From the NCBI GenBank assembly GCA_949743895.1, contig CATJUX010000073.1:23156-87155 (forward strand): a DNA stretch of 64,000 bases, written 5' to 3'. The stretch is from JANFXS01 sp022791155 (GTDB lineage Bacteria; Bacillota; Clostridia; Lachnospirales; Anaerotignaceae). The position numbers were made by a program, and so were the translations under genes. The notes under the pieces were generated by a model. The model saw only the letters and a program-made list of their open reading frames with translations, had not been told where the DNA came from and made no database searches. Shown here one piece after another: positions 1 to 8,060 of the stretch (positions are counted from its first letter, which is position 1; each line of letters begins with the position of its first letter).

Positions 1-1295
1 TCTTCTTTTTCTTTTTCAAGAGCCTCAATCTTCTTTTCAAGCTCTTTCACGCCAGAAGGCGCTGTGTAGTTTGCAAGCCGAACTTTTGATGCCGCTTCAT
101 CAATGAGGTCAATTGCTTTGTCTGGAAGAAATCTGTCGGTGATGTAACGCGCACTCATTTTGACAGCCGCCTCTATGGCTTCATCGGTGATTCCAACACG
201 GTGATGTGCTTCATATTTGTCTCTAAGGCCATAAAGCATTTTGACAGCGTCTTCTTCAGAAGGCTCCTCAACCTTGACAGGCTGAAACCTTCTTTCAAGT
301 GCCGCGTCTTTTTCAATATATTTTCTATATTCTTCAAGTGTTGTTGCGCCAATGAGCTGTATTTCTCCTCTCGCAAGAGAAGGCTTAAGTATGTTTGAGG
401 CATCAATTGCGCCTTCGGCGCCGCCGGCGCCAATGATTGTGTGTATCTCATCAATGAACAGTATGACATTTCCGTCTTTCCTCACTTCATCAATGACACT
501 TTTGATTCTTTCCTCAAATTCACCTCTATATTTTGAGCCGGCTATGATTGATGAAAGTTCAAGACACACAACTCTTTTGTTTTTCAATATCTCCGGTATG
601 TCGCCTTTGGCTATCTTCTGAGCAAGCCCTTCGGCTATGGCCGTTTTTCCAACGCCCGGATCTCCAACAAGGCAAGGATTGTTTTTTGTCCTTCTTGTCA
701 AAATTTGTATAACACGCTCAATTTCACTGTCACGCCCTATTATCGGGTCAAACTTGTCATCAACAGCCATTTGCGTGAAATCACGGCTGTATTTGTCAAG
801 AGTTGGTGTTGACGTGTTCCCCGCTGGCCGCTGCTGTCCCAGTCCTGCCGCCATGCCGGGATTTTCGCCCTCGCCAAGCATTTTCAATATGTCTTCAAAC
901 ATACGCTGAAGATTGGCTCCAAGGCTCAAAAGAATTTTCACAGCAAAACAATCTCTTTCGTTGAGAAGCGCCATGAGCATATGTTCTGTGCCAACATAGC
1001 CGCTTTTCATGTTGACTGCTTCCTGAACGCTTCTGTCAAGTATTCTTTTGACTCTCGGCGTGTATCCTTCCACAATTGTTCCTTCAATTCCATGCCCAAG
1101 CTCTTCATTGACTTTTTCAAATATATCACTGTGGCTTATGCCCTGACTTTCAATTGCCTTTGCCGAAACACTGTCATTGACGCCGGAAAGGCCCAGCAAT
1201 ATATGTTCCGTTCCTATATAGTCATGTCCAAGCCTCTCGGCACATTCATGTGCCTTTTGAATGGCCTCCTGGGCTTTTTGTGTGAATCTTTGCAT
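1..1295 (-). CDS. clpC: ATP-dependent Clp protease ATP-binding subunit ClpC (N-terminal 431 residues, cut by window edge)
   Basis: This is a Hsp100 AAA+ unfoldase that feeds proteins, including arginine-phosphorylated ones, to ClpP in the cytosol. The visible part has the double Clp_N repeat (start MQRFTQKAQEAI), then the first AAA+ module with Walker A GDPGVGKTA near residues 205-215 and Walker B VILFIDEIHT. It ends in the charged middle domain (VKELEKKIEALEKEKE), so the second ATPase module and the ClpP-binding loop lie outside the window. ATG 1295 follows a clean GGAGG. The gene is last of mcsA-mcsB-clpC, 23 bases after mcsB, and probably shares the heat-shock operators upstream of mcsA. 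Identification is secure. Confidence 0.97.
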   Translation of the reverse strand, partial: MQRFTQKAQEAIQKAHECAERLGHDYIGTEHILLGLSGVNDSVSAKAIESQGISHSDIFEKVNEELGHGIEGTIVEGYTPRVKRILDRSVQEAVNMKSGYVGTEHMLMALLNERDCFAVKILLSLGANLQRMFEDILKMLGEGENPGMAAGLGQQRPAGNTSTPTLDKYSRDFTQMAVDDKFDPIIGRDSEIERVIQILTRRTKNNPCLVGDPGVGKTAIAEGLAQKIAKGDIPEILKNKRVVCLELSSIIAGSKYRGEFEERIKSVIDEVRKDGNVILFIDEIHTIIGAGGAEGAIDASNILKPSLARGEIQLIGATTLEEYRKYIEKDAALERRFQPVKVEEPSEEDAVKMLYGLRDKYEAHHRVGITDEAIEAAVKMSARYITDRFLPDKAIDLIDEAASKVRLANYTAPSGVKELEKKIEALEKEKE

Positions 1296-1318
1296 AACTC
1301 AAAACCTCCTTCAAGGGT

Positions 1319-2356
1319 CTATCCTCTTTTCAAAAAAGATTCCCTCAGATATTTTGCCCTTTTTTCGTCTCTTTTTCCAGTGTCAGTTCCATCTTCCATT
1401 CCATTTTGAATGTTTCCGGGCTGAATTCCAATCATGATGCTGTATAAGCTCTTTTCCAGTTCACATGTTTTCAAAATTCCTGTGATATATCCCTCGCGTA
1501 TGTTTGAAAGATGCGCCATTGCCTCTCTTGCCGAAATTTTTCTCGCATTCGTCACAATTCCATATGAACGATAAATTTTGTCCTCAAAATCAGCGCTGCT
1601 GTTTTTAATTATGCTGTCCCGCGCTTTCATTTCCTGTTCTTCAACAAATTTCACAGCATTTTTAATGTTTTTGACTATTTCTTCCTCACTGGCGCCAAGC
1701 GTTATCTGGTTTGATATTTGATATATGGAGCCAAACGCCTCGCTTCCCTCGCCATAAGTTCCCCTCACTGTTATTCCAAACTTTCCAAGCGCATTCACAA
1801 CGCCCACAATTCTGTTTTGGCTTTCAAGCGCCGGAAGATGAACCATAAACGATGCTCTCAACCCTGTTCCTATGTTTGTCGGGCACGCCGTAATATATCC
1901 GCTTTTTTCACTGAATGCATATTCAACGCTTTCTTCTATCAAATCATCAATTTTGTCGGCCAAGCTCAGCGCATTGTCAATTTGCTGTCCGGGAAACACT
2001 GTCTGTATTCTTATGTGATCCTCTTCATTGAGCATGATGCTTATTGTCTCGTCATCTTTTATAAGAACGCCGCAGCTTTCGCTTTTTGCCATGAGCACAG
2101 GGCTTATAATGTGGTTTTCCATAAGAATTCTTTTCTCATTCGCCGCAAGTTTTTCAACTTCAATGAACCTAAACTGACTCCCCAAAGGCGTTCTTTCGTT
2201 AATCAGAGAATCTTTCACATCTTTGATTACGCATTTTGCCTCGTCATCACTCATTCTGCCGGGGAAAGGATATTTTTTGATGTTTCTTGCCAAGCGCACA
2301 CGGCTTGATATAACAATTCCGCTGTCAACAGCTTTGTCTTCATACCATTTGTTCAT
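1319..2356 (-). CDS. mcsB: Protein-arginine kinase McsB
   Basis: McsB phosphorylates arginines on damaged proteins and repressors, marking them for ClpCP. The 345 residues match the guanidino-kinase fold: an early SSRVRLARNI segment, CPTNIGTGLRAS near residue 160 carrying the conserved active-site Cys, and SEAFGSIYQISNQ in the catalytic core. Its start lies 3 bases after the mcsA stop and its GGAGG sits inside the end of mcsA, so translation is probably coupled. In Bacillus the partner regulator is CtsR, but no ctsR lies beside this operon. Confidence 0.97.
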   Translation of the reverse strand: MNKWYEDKAVDSGIVISSRVRLARNIKKYPFPGRMSDDEAKCVIKDVKDSLINERTPLGSQFRFIEVEKLAANEKRILMENHIISPVLMAKSESCGVLIKDDETISIMLNEEDHIRIQTVFPGQQIDNALSLADKIDDLIEESVEYAFSEKSGYITACPTNIGTGLRASFMVHLPALESQNRIVGVVNALGKFGITVRGTYGEGSEAFGSIYQISNQITLGASEEEIVKNIKNAVKFVEEQEMKARDSIIKNSSADFEDKIYRSYGIVTNARKISAREAMAHLSNIREGYITGILKTCELEKSLYSIMIGIQPGNIQNGMEDGTDTGKRDEKRAKYLRESFLKRG

Positions 2357-2359
2357 GCG

Positions 2360-2863
2360 TCATTCCTCCTTTCCCAATTCTCTTATGCGATCCCTAAGTT
2401 TTGCCGCTTCTTCAAACTCCTCATTTTCAATGGCGGCTGAAAGCCGTTTTTTCAAGCTGTCAATCTCGCGTTTTTTGAGCATTTTTCCGCCGCTTTTTTG
2501 AGGAATTTTGCCTTTATGTTCGTCACTTCCGTGAATGCTTTTGAGCGTTGGCTGTATGTTGTTATAAAATGTGTCATAGCATGAGGCACACCCTATTTTT
2601 CCTGTCCTCATGAATTCGTTATATGTCATGCCACAGACACCGCATTTCATGCTGCTGTTTTTGTGTCCCATTTCAAGCCCAACTGGTGCAGCCGCCATGT
2701 TAAAAAGATCTTGAAACATGCTGCTGAAGTCAAAGGCAAAACTGTTTCCAATATCATAAGCGGAGGCACATTCCTGACAAAGATGAACTTCTCTCGCATC
2801 GCCGTTGATTATCTGTTTCATGTGCACTGTCGCCTGATTTTTTTTGCATTTCTCACAAATCAT
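2360..2863 (-). CDS. mcsA: McsA, zinc-finger activator of the McsB arginine kinase
   Basis: The 167-residue protein has two zinc-knuckle modules (CEKCKKNQ with CQEC, then CGVCG with CASC) and a C-terminal UvrB/UvrC motif helix pair (about residues 130-165, SLKKRLSAAIENEEFEEAAKLRD). This is the layout of McsA, which binds and activates McsB. ATG 2863 follows GGAGGTG at the usual distance. It is the first gene of the stress operon. The upstream region carries two CIRCE-like inverted repeats and no ctsR, suggesting HrcA-type control (inference). Confidence 0.95.
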   Translation of the reverse strand: MICEKCKKNQATVHMKQIINGDAREVHLCQECASAYDIGNSFAFDFSSMFQDLFNMAAAPVGLEMGHKNSSMKCGVCGMTYNEFMRTGKIGCASCYDTFYNNIQPTLKSIHGSDEHKGKIPQKSGGKMLKKREIDSLKKRLSAAIENEEFEEAAKLRDRIRELGKEE

Positions 2864-2883
2864 GATTACACCTCCAGCATTTA

Positions 2884-2910
2884 TTAGCCACCAGTCAAAC
2901 CGAGTGCTAA
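2884..2910 (-). promoter_or_regulatory. CIRCE-like operator (HrcA site) of the mcsA operon
   Basis: In the direction of transcription the site reads TTAGCACTC, nine bases, GGTGGCTAA. The left arm is a perfect CIRCE half-site; the right arm keeps the outer GCTAA but differs inside. The nine-base spacer is exactly canonical. It starts 12 bases after a TATAAT, the usual place for HrcA repression. The spacer also contains one TTTGACT heptad, half of a CtsR site, with no proper second half. Confidence 0.72.
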
Positions 2911-2922
2911 TAAAAATTAAAA

Positions 2923-2928
2923 ATTATA
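2923..2928 (-). promoter_or_regulatory. -10 hexamer of the mcsA operon
   Basis: A perfect TATAAT on the minus strand lies between the two CIRCE-like repeats and just before the better one. The hexamer 17 bases upstream (ATAATA) is a poor -35. An alternative pairing further up is TTGTAT with TAATAA. Confidence 0.5.
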
Positions 2929-3003
2929 AGACTTTTTACAGTCTCTATTATTATGCAGATATTAACATATAATACAAATAAATTTGTTAAGAACAAATTG
3001 TTG

Positions 3004-3030
3004 TTAGCCACTTAATCATGTGACTGCTAA
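3004..3030 (-). promoter_or_regulatory. Second CIRCE-like inverted repeat
   Basis: Read on the minus strand: TTAGCAGTC, nine bases, AGTGGCTAA. It shares the outer TTAGC/GCTAA pairs, the exact nine-base spacer and an imperfect GTGGCTAA arm with the site at 2884-2910. It lies about 75 bases upstream of the -10. Two copies of the same degenerate form suggest a second operator rather than chance. Confidence 0.5.
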
Positions 3031-3124
3031 TTTCTTTATATCTGATATAATACTCTTTTTTTTGCCAATGTCAATACCTTTTTTCAAATTTATGAAAATA
3101 CATTCATCAAAAATTGTGTGCACT

Positions 3125-3197
3125 AAAAAATGGGCGCTGGCTGCATTGTGTCGTCAGAAAAACTAAAACACAACCATGCAAGCCAATGCCCATTCAA
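3125..3197 (-). terminator. Rho-independent terminator after the RluA-family gene
   Basis: A long imperfect stem pairs 3168-3192 with 3131-3151 (GGGC, GGCT, GCA and TTGTGT blocks separated by small bulges). On the minus strand it is followed by six T residues. It lies about 135 bases downstream of the pseudouridine synthase stop codon. Confidence 0.65.
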
Positions 3198-3328
3198 AAA
3201 ATATCTGTGTTTTATATGCACAAAGCTTCACACCCGCGTCACTTTGAAGTGAACTCAAAGCAGCTCTCACAATATGCACAAAGCTTTCCTTGCTCAATTT
3301 GAAAAATCATTCATCACAAAAATGAAGT

Positions 3329-3997
3329 TCAGCCGAATTTGTCAAATGCCTCTCCTTTTCCAGAAATTTCAAATTCAATGCTTTCACCTGTTGCAGGGTG
3401 AACAAATTTAATTGCTGATGAACACAGCGCCAATTCAATTTGTTTTCTTGTTCTCTGAAATTTGGGGTTATATTTTGTGTCACCCCAAATTGGAGTTCCC
3501 CTGTGCGCAAACTGAACTCTTATTTGGTGGTGCCTTCCTGTCAGCAATTTCACCTTCACAAGTGAAAGTGTTCCAAATTCACTGTCTTCAGTCACGGCCA
3601 ATGTTTCATATTCAAGTTCAGCATATTTTGCATTTTTTTCTTCCTTTGCAACCACGCGGCTTGTGTTGCCTCTTCCGTCTTTCACAACATAGTCGCAAAG
3701 CAAAGCACTTTCTTTGTCCGGTTTTCCACACAAAACTGTCAAATATTCCTTTGTGAAACTGCCCTTGCTCATTTTTTCACTGAGATCTGCCGCCGTTTTG
3801 CTGTCTTTGGCAAAAAGTGTTATTCCGCTCACAGGGCGATCAAGCCTGTTTATTATATGAACATTGTGTCCAACGCGCTGTGACAAAAATCCTGCCAAAT
3901 CGGGATCGCCGGTTTTGTCCGCCTGTGACGGAACCTTTGCCGGCTTAAAAGCCACAATCAAATGTTCATCTTCAAAAAGCACTTCAATGTTTTTCAT
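3329..3997 (-). CDS. RluA-family RNA pseudouridine synthase
   Basis: The protein isomerises uridine in RNA, probably rRNA or tRNA. Its 222 residues hold the family signature HIINRLDRPVSG near residue 48, with the catalytic Asp, and LTGRHHQIRVQFAHRGTPI with GDTKY further on. There is no S4 domain, and the length is short compared with the roughly 300 residues of RluD, so it belongs to the compact RluA/YlyB-like group. The start overlaps the end of the upstream GH13 gene by 14 bases, pointing to coupled translation. The modified position cannot be told from sequence. Confidence 0.9.
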   Translation of the reverse strand: MKNIEVLFEDEHLIVAFKPAKVPSQADKTGDPDLAGFLSQRVGHNVHIINRLDRPVSGITLFAKDSKTAADLSEKMSKGSFTKEYLTVLCGKPDKESALLCDYVVKDGRGNTSRVVAKEEKNAKYAELEYETLAVTEDSEFGTLSLVKVKLLTGRHHQIRVQFAHRGTPIWGDTKYNPKFQRTRKQIELALCSSAIKFVHPATGESIEFEISGKGEAFDKFG

Positions 3998-6050
3998 GAA
4001 GTATAACCCCTGTTCTTCGCTTCAAAAGCACACTTATGCTTCCGTTGATAACTCTGAAACTTTTTCCAGAATGTCCAAAGCCCTCAATTGTTGTCATATA
4101 CAGTTTTTCCATTGTGCTTCCTTCTTCAACCCCTATGCGCCAAACCGGAATTGAAATCAGCTTTTCATCATCTGTGTTGTTAAACGCAACAACAATTCTG
4201 TCCCGGCTGTCAAACCGGCCATATGAAACAATGCCATAGTCCTCGTTCAAAAACATTGTTGAGCCAAAGCTAAGCGCCGGATAATTCTTCCTTATATAAA
4301 CCAGTTCACGGTGAAATTCAATCAGGCTTATGTCTTCACAGCCCCATGGATATGTGCGCCTGTTGTCAGGGTCGGTGAAGCCGCACAACCCAGCCTCATC
4401 GCCATAGTATATTGTTGGCGAGCCAACCCATGTCATCTGAAGCATAACCGCCTCTCTGAAAACTGCTGCATTGATCCCCATTTCGGCATCACTGCTTTTA
4501 AGCTCGCCCAAACGCCCACACCTCAAATTTGTTCTTGTGAGAAACCTTGAATGGTCGTGGTTGCTCAGCTGATTCATGGCTGTGAAAAGCGTTTGACGTG
4601 GAAGACGCGCCATGTTTTGAACCATTGTCACAGCAAACGCCTTGCCATTGTTCAACAAATCCTCTCTGAAATAGTCGCCGTGCTTTTCCATTCCGCAAAA
4701 GAAAAAGCTCACTGGCTCCATGAAAGCGTCATAGTTCATTATTGTGTCCCACTCATGGCCATTCAGCCACGGCGCCGGATCGCCATAGTGCTCTGCCAAT
4801 ATCACTGCTTCAGATTTTGCGCTTTTGACCGCCTTTCTAAACTCCTGCCAAAAAAAGTGGTTAAATTCGGCGCTTTGCCCTAAGTCGGCCGCCACGTCAA
4901 CTCTCCAGCCGTCAGCATCATAAGGCGGCATAACCCATTTTTTGGCAATCCTCATGATTTCGCTAAAAAGAAGCTGCGAGCCTTCATAATTCAGCTTTGG
5001 ATGATTTGAAAAACCCCACCAGCCATCATAATTGTCTGGCCACTTTCCGTCATCGTTCCAAACAAAGTAGTCTCTATAGGGGCTTCCAAAATCCTCATAT
5101 GCTCCTTTTTCGTATCCTTCGCTGACTTTATATATTTTTTGCTTGTTAAGCCATTTGTTGAAATCGCCGCAGTGATTAAAAACACCATCAAGTATAACCT
5201 TCATGCCCAATCCATGAGCCTTTCTCACAAGCTCCATAAAAAGCTCATCACTGGCAATCAGGTTTTTTCTGTCTGTTGTTCTTTTGATATATTTTGAGGC
5301 GTTTTTGTTGTCCTTTTCGCCACTTTGAACGGGAACGCCGCCGTCGCTGACAATCCTCCCAATGTGGGGATCAACATGGTCATAGTCCTGAATGTCATAT
5401 TTATGGTTGCTTGGCGAAACAAATATAGGATTAAAATATATTGCATCAACGCCAAGATTTTTGAGATATGGAAGTTTATCTATGACCCCTTGCAAATCTC
5501 CGCCATAAAAATTTTGTATGTCGTTTGAAGAAGGCGGTTCAAACCAGTTTTTGACAAAATGAACCGGTTTGTCCCAATATATATATTCACCGTCAACAAC
5601 ATCATTTGACTTGTCAGAGTTTGAGAACCTGTCAACATAAATTTGATACATAATGCTTCCGCGGCTCCAAAGTGGCGTTTTGAAATTTTTCACTATGTAG
5701 AAGTCTGCATATCTAAGCGGCTGTCCACTTATCCCCAGTTTTGAATAATAAAACACTTCATCATTTCTTTTTATTTCGAAATAGTATTTTACATTTTCGT
5801 CTGAAGGCAGAAAAACCCCCTCATAATAGTCAAAAATCCCTTCGCTTTTCTCAACGCTCATCTTTATTTTGACATCATTCCACACCATGAAAACCTCATC
5901 GGCGTTATCTTTTTTCGTTCTAAGCCTCACTGTGATTTTGTCTCTCCACGTTGGCTCCTCAGGATAACGGAAATTTCGTGTTTCATCGCTAAAAACGGCT
6001 TCAATATTTAGTCTTTCACGTTTTTCCTCGTTATTATCCATTTTCATCAT
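3984..6050 (-). CDS. GH13 alpha-amylase family protein (neopullulanase / maltogenic amylase type)
   Basis: The 688 residues start with an N-terminal beta domain of the CBM34 kind (about 1-125) and continue with a (beta/alpha)8 GH13 barrel. Conserved regions are visible: VDAIYFNPIF, DGVFNHCG, DGWRVDVAAD (nucleophile Asp), VILAEHYGD (acid/base Glu) and LSNHDHSRF (third acid), then a C-terminal beta domain. No signal peptide is seen, so it should act in the cytosol on imported maltodextrins or cyclodextrins. There are no sugar-transport genes beside it; it overlaps the pseudouridine synthase gene. Exact specificity is not readable. Confidence 0.92.
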   Translation of the reverse strand: MMKMDNNEEKRERLNIEAVFSDETRNFRYPEEPTWRDKITVRLRTKKDNADEVFMVWNDVKIKMSVEKSEGIFDYYEGVFLPSDENVKYYFEIKRNDEVFYYSKLGISGQPLRYADFYIVKNFKTPLWSRGSIMYQIYVDRFSNSDKSNDVVDGEYIYWDKPVHFVKNWFEPPSSNDIQNFYGGDLQGVIDKLPYLKNLGVDAIYFNPIFVSPSNHKYDIQDYDHVDPHIGRIVSDGGVPVQSGEKDNKNASKYIKRTTDRKNLIASDELFMELVRKAHGLGMKVILDGVFNHCGDFNKWLNKQKIYKVSEGYEKGAYEDFGSPYRDYFVWNDDGKWPDNYDGWWGFSNHPKLNYEGSQLLFSEIMRIAKKWVMPPYDADGWRVDVAADLGQSAEFNHFFWQEFRKAVKSAKSEAVILAEHYGDPAPWLNGHEWDTIMNYDAFMEPVSFFFCGMEKHGDYFREDLLNNGKAFAVTMVQNMARLPRQTLFTAMNQLSNHDHSRFLTRTNLRCGRLGELKSSDAEMGINAAVFREAVMLQMTWVGSPTIYYGDEAGLCGFTDPDNRRTYPWGCEDISLIEFHRELVYIRKNYPALSFGSTMFLNEDYGIVSYGRFDSRDRIVVAFNNTDDEKLISIPVWRIGVEEGSTMEKLYMTTIEGFGHSGKSFRVINGSISVLLKRRTGVILHEKH

Positions 6051-6161
6051 CTCTCATCAAAATTCTCTATTTTAATAAGTATATTATTTATTTTATATTT
6101 GGTCAAGTCAAAAGACTTTTCCTTTCCTTCCACTTTTGCACCTCCAGCAAATAAACAAGCA

Positions 6162-6190
6162 TTGATATGCATTGACAGAAGCATTATAAT
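6162..6190 (+). promoter_or_regulatory. Sigma-A type promoter for the gene at 6227
   Basis: TTGATA (6162-6167), a 17-base spacer and TATAAT (6185-6190) form a near-consensus promoter about 37 bases before the ATG. It fires away from the GH13 gene. Confidence 0.75.
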
Positions 6191-6226
6191 AAAGGAATAA
6201 AGCTGAACTTGAAAGGGGTCTTTCAT

Positions 6227-6727
6227 ATGAAAAAACATCGTGGATATATCATTTTGTTTGCTGTGGTTGTTCTGTGCGTTGGCGCAATATTGCTGTCATT
6301 GCATGTCACGGCAGAATATCCCGCACTTGGGGAGCCTGTTTCGCACGCTGTCAATCAGCTTGACGGTTTTCAGCTTACAATGGAGAAGCCCTCATGGTCT
6401 CCTTTTAATGGATATACAATTCGTTGGACTGTCACAGCAGATTCAAAAGAAATATATTCACTCACCGAACACGGTTCGGAACTTGGGCATATTGAACGTT
6501 TTGTGAATGGTCAGTGGCACATTTTGGAGCACTCACATGACAATCCCTCTTTCAACAACATGAAGCTTTCATTGGGAGGAGAAAACCGAACATTGCAGGG
6601 GAGCATTGTTCAAAAACATGCCAACTATGGCAACCGCTTAGAAGCAGGCTCCTATCGTTTTGTGTTGGAAATGGAAGCGGGTGACAAAACTTTTCATCAT
6701 CTGGCGGCCGAATTTGATATAAAATGA
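6227..6727 (+). CDS. Membrane-anchored protein of unknown function, Ig-like fold suspected
   Basis: The 166-residue protein begins MKKHRGY followed by one hydrophobic segment (about residues 7-28), acting as signal or anchor, so the rest should lie outside the membrane. The outer part is beta-rich and ends GSYRFVLEM...AAEFDIK, a pattern like bacterial Ig-like domains that close with an AEF strand. I do not recognise a specific family. I chose ATG 6227 because GAAAGGGG lies 9 bases upstream; a TTG 18 bases earlier precedes that site. It is monocistronic, with its own promoter and a shared terminator downstream. Confidence 0.75.
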   Translation: MKKHRGYIILFAVVVLCVGAILLSLHVTAEYPALGEPVSHAVNQLDGFQLTMEKPSWSPFNGYTIRWTVTADSKEIYSLTEHGSELGHIERFVNGQWHILEHSHDNPSFNNMKLSLGGENRTLQGSIVQKHANYGNRLEAGSYRFVLEMEAGDKTFHHLAAEFDIK

Positions 6728-6793
6728 ACAAATTGAAAAATATGCCCAGCGCCTCATAAAATCACTTGAAGATAACACATATGCATAATAAAA

Positions 6794-6828
6794 TGCCTCA
6801 CAATGCAATGTGCTTGCACAGTGAGGCA
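6794..6828. terminator. Hairpin between convergent genes
   Basis: TGCCTCAC (6794-6801) pairs with GTGAGGCA (6821-6828). On the minus strand it is followed by TTTTATTAT, a good terminator for the SIMPL gene's opposite neighbour side; on the plus strand the T-run is weak. Confidence 0.55.
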
Positions 6829-6844
6829 CTTCGAACATTATATA

Positions 6845-7573
6845 TCAATATTCATACACAGCTTTAACCCTTGCTGAAATTTCAATGTCATCATAATAAA
6901 TTTCTGTTGAACCGCGGCCCGAAGAGTTTTCAGCCACGTCATAGGCCGCTGTCTCTTTATAAAACCCTTTTTCATATGAATAGCCATTGCTTTCTTCAGA
7001 TATGCTTATTGGAGCGCCTATTGAAAATCCAATGGTCTTTGCAATATAATCGGCGCTTGTTTTAGCATTGTTAACAGCCAATGCCAATGCTTCCCCATAA
7101 TATTTTGAAGGGTCTTTAACGGAAAAGTGCACTCCGTTGTTATTGTTTGCTCCTGCTTGAGTTGCCGTGTCAATTATTGACGAAACGCTGTCAAGATCAT
7201 TTGTTGTCACCTCAATTGTGTTTGAAGCTGTGTAGTTTTTAATTTCGCCCTCGGAATTTTCGTTGTATGAATAGCTTGGATATACAAAAAAATCACTCGT
7301 TTTAATTTGTTCTTTTGTTATCCCAATTTGGCCAAGACTTTCTATGACATTTTTCATAATCTCGGCATTTTTGCTTTGAGCCTCAGACGCACTTTGTTCC
7401 GTGGTCTGCACACCTATATTCACTTTTGCTGTGTCCGGTTCAACAAAAACGCTGCCATTGCCGTTTGTCGTGATTGTCCTTTTGCCATCTGTTTCAGCGG
7501 CAAATGCTGTGGCTGTCAACATGAAAATTGCTGACAAACAGCAAGCAACAAAAACTCTAAATCTCATCTTCAT
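6845..7573 (-). CDS. SIMPL (DUF541) domain secreted protein
   Basis: The 242-residue protein has an N-terminal signal peptide (MKMRFRVFVACCLSAIFMLT, cleavage probably after AFA near residue 24) and then the SIMPL/DUF541 domain: RTITTNGNGSVFVEPDTAKVNIGVQT at its start and alternating beta strands and a long helix. It lacks a lipobox, so it is probably released or wall-trapped. The family's molecular role is unclear; members have been linked to envelope or stress functions. ATG 7573 follows GAAAGAGGTG; longer readings into the upstream sequence lack a ribosome binding site. Confidence 0.88.
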   Translation of the reverse strand: MKMRFRVFVACCLSAIFMLTATAFAAETDGKRTITTNGNGSVFVEPDTAKVNIGVQTTEQSASEAQSKNAEIMKNVIESLGQIGITKEQIKTSDFFVYPSYSYNENSEGEIKNYTASNTIEVTTNDLDSVSSIIDTATQAGANNNNGVHFSVKDPSKYYGEALALAVNNAKTSADYIAKTIGFSIGAPISISEESNGYSYEKGFYKETAAYDVAENSSGRGSTEIYYDDIEISARVKAVYEY

Positions 7574-7630
7574 AAAAACACCTCTTTCAATAATCCATAA
7601 ATTTAGTTTGTATATTTGTTTTACGAAAAA

Positions 7631-7659
7631 TATATAAATTATGTTCCAAAGGATTCCAA
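7631..7659 (-). promoter_or_regulatory. Promoter candidate for the SIMPL gene
   Basis: On the minus strand TTGGAA, 17 bases, TATATA. The -10 ends about 58 bases before ATG 7573. Confidence 0.5.
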
Positions 7660-7837
7660 AATTTTTGCAAAACAAACAAAGTCACATGAATATATTCCCA
7701 TATTAAAAATTATAAACCTTCTATATCCATATGAAATCAATTTTCAGTTTTCAAAACGCAAATCGAATCACAAAAACATACAAACTTCGGCAAGCCAAAA
7801 ACCAAATATATATAATGTTGAACAACGGCGTTAATGT

Positions 7838-7867
7838 TAAAAAACCCCAGCCTAAAAAAGCGGAGGT
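7838..7867 (-). terminator. Probable terminator of glmM-glmS
   Basis: ACCTCCGC pairs with GCTGGGGT with one mismatch and one G-U pair, followed by six T on the minus strand. It lies about 195 bases past the glmS stop. Confidence 0.45.
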
Positions 7868-8060
7868 CTTTTCATTAAAGCTTCACAAGCAATGCCAAAA
7901 GCGGGCTAAAACACAGCCTTTCAGAAATCTTTGCATATTTAAGTAAGCCTGCAATAATATTATGCCGCTTCAACATGATTATGAACTTCTGCATTCCATG
8001 TCCACAAATCCGAACAACGTCACACAAAAATTCAGTCATTCGGCCAATTCATATGTCGCC

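Larger units (their letters stand above)
2864..3328. other. Intergenic region upstream of mcsA
   Basis: This 465-base stretch has no convincing gene. From left to right it holds the mcsA ribosome binding site, one CIRCE-like operator, a -10 hexamer, a second CIRCE-like repeat and the terminator of the upstream pseudouridine synthase gene. Short open frames here have no ribosome binding site and I do not accept them. Confidence 0.7.
7574..8060. other. Intergenic region between glmS and the SIMPL gene
   Basis: About 490 AT-rich bases without a convincing gene. They hold the SIMPL promoter at 7631-7659 and a probable glmS terminator near 7838-7867. A weaker stem (GGCT/AGCC) lies near 7906-7925. 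Confidence 0.6.

Noticed and set aside
1718..2308. Open frame of 196 codons on the plus strand
   Set aside because: Antisense to mcsB and explained by its codon use.
2893..2911. Possible CtsR operator
   Set aside because: Only one heptad (AGTCAAA) is good; the second half matches in about four of seven bases, and the CIRCE reading is stronger.
3114..3302. Open frame of 62 codons on the plus strand
   Set aside because: It runs through the terminator stem at 3125-3197 and lacks a ribosome binding site.
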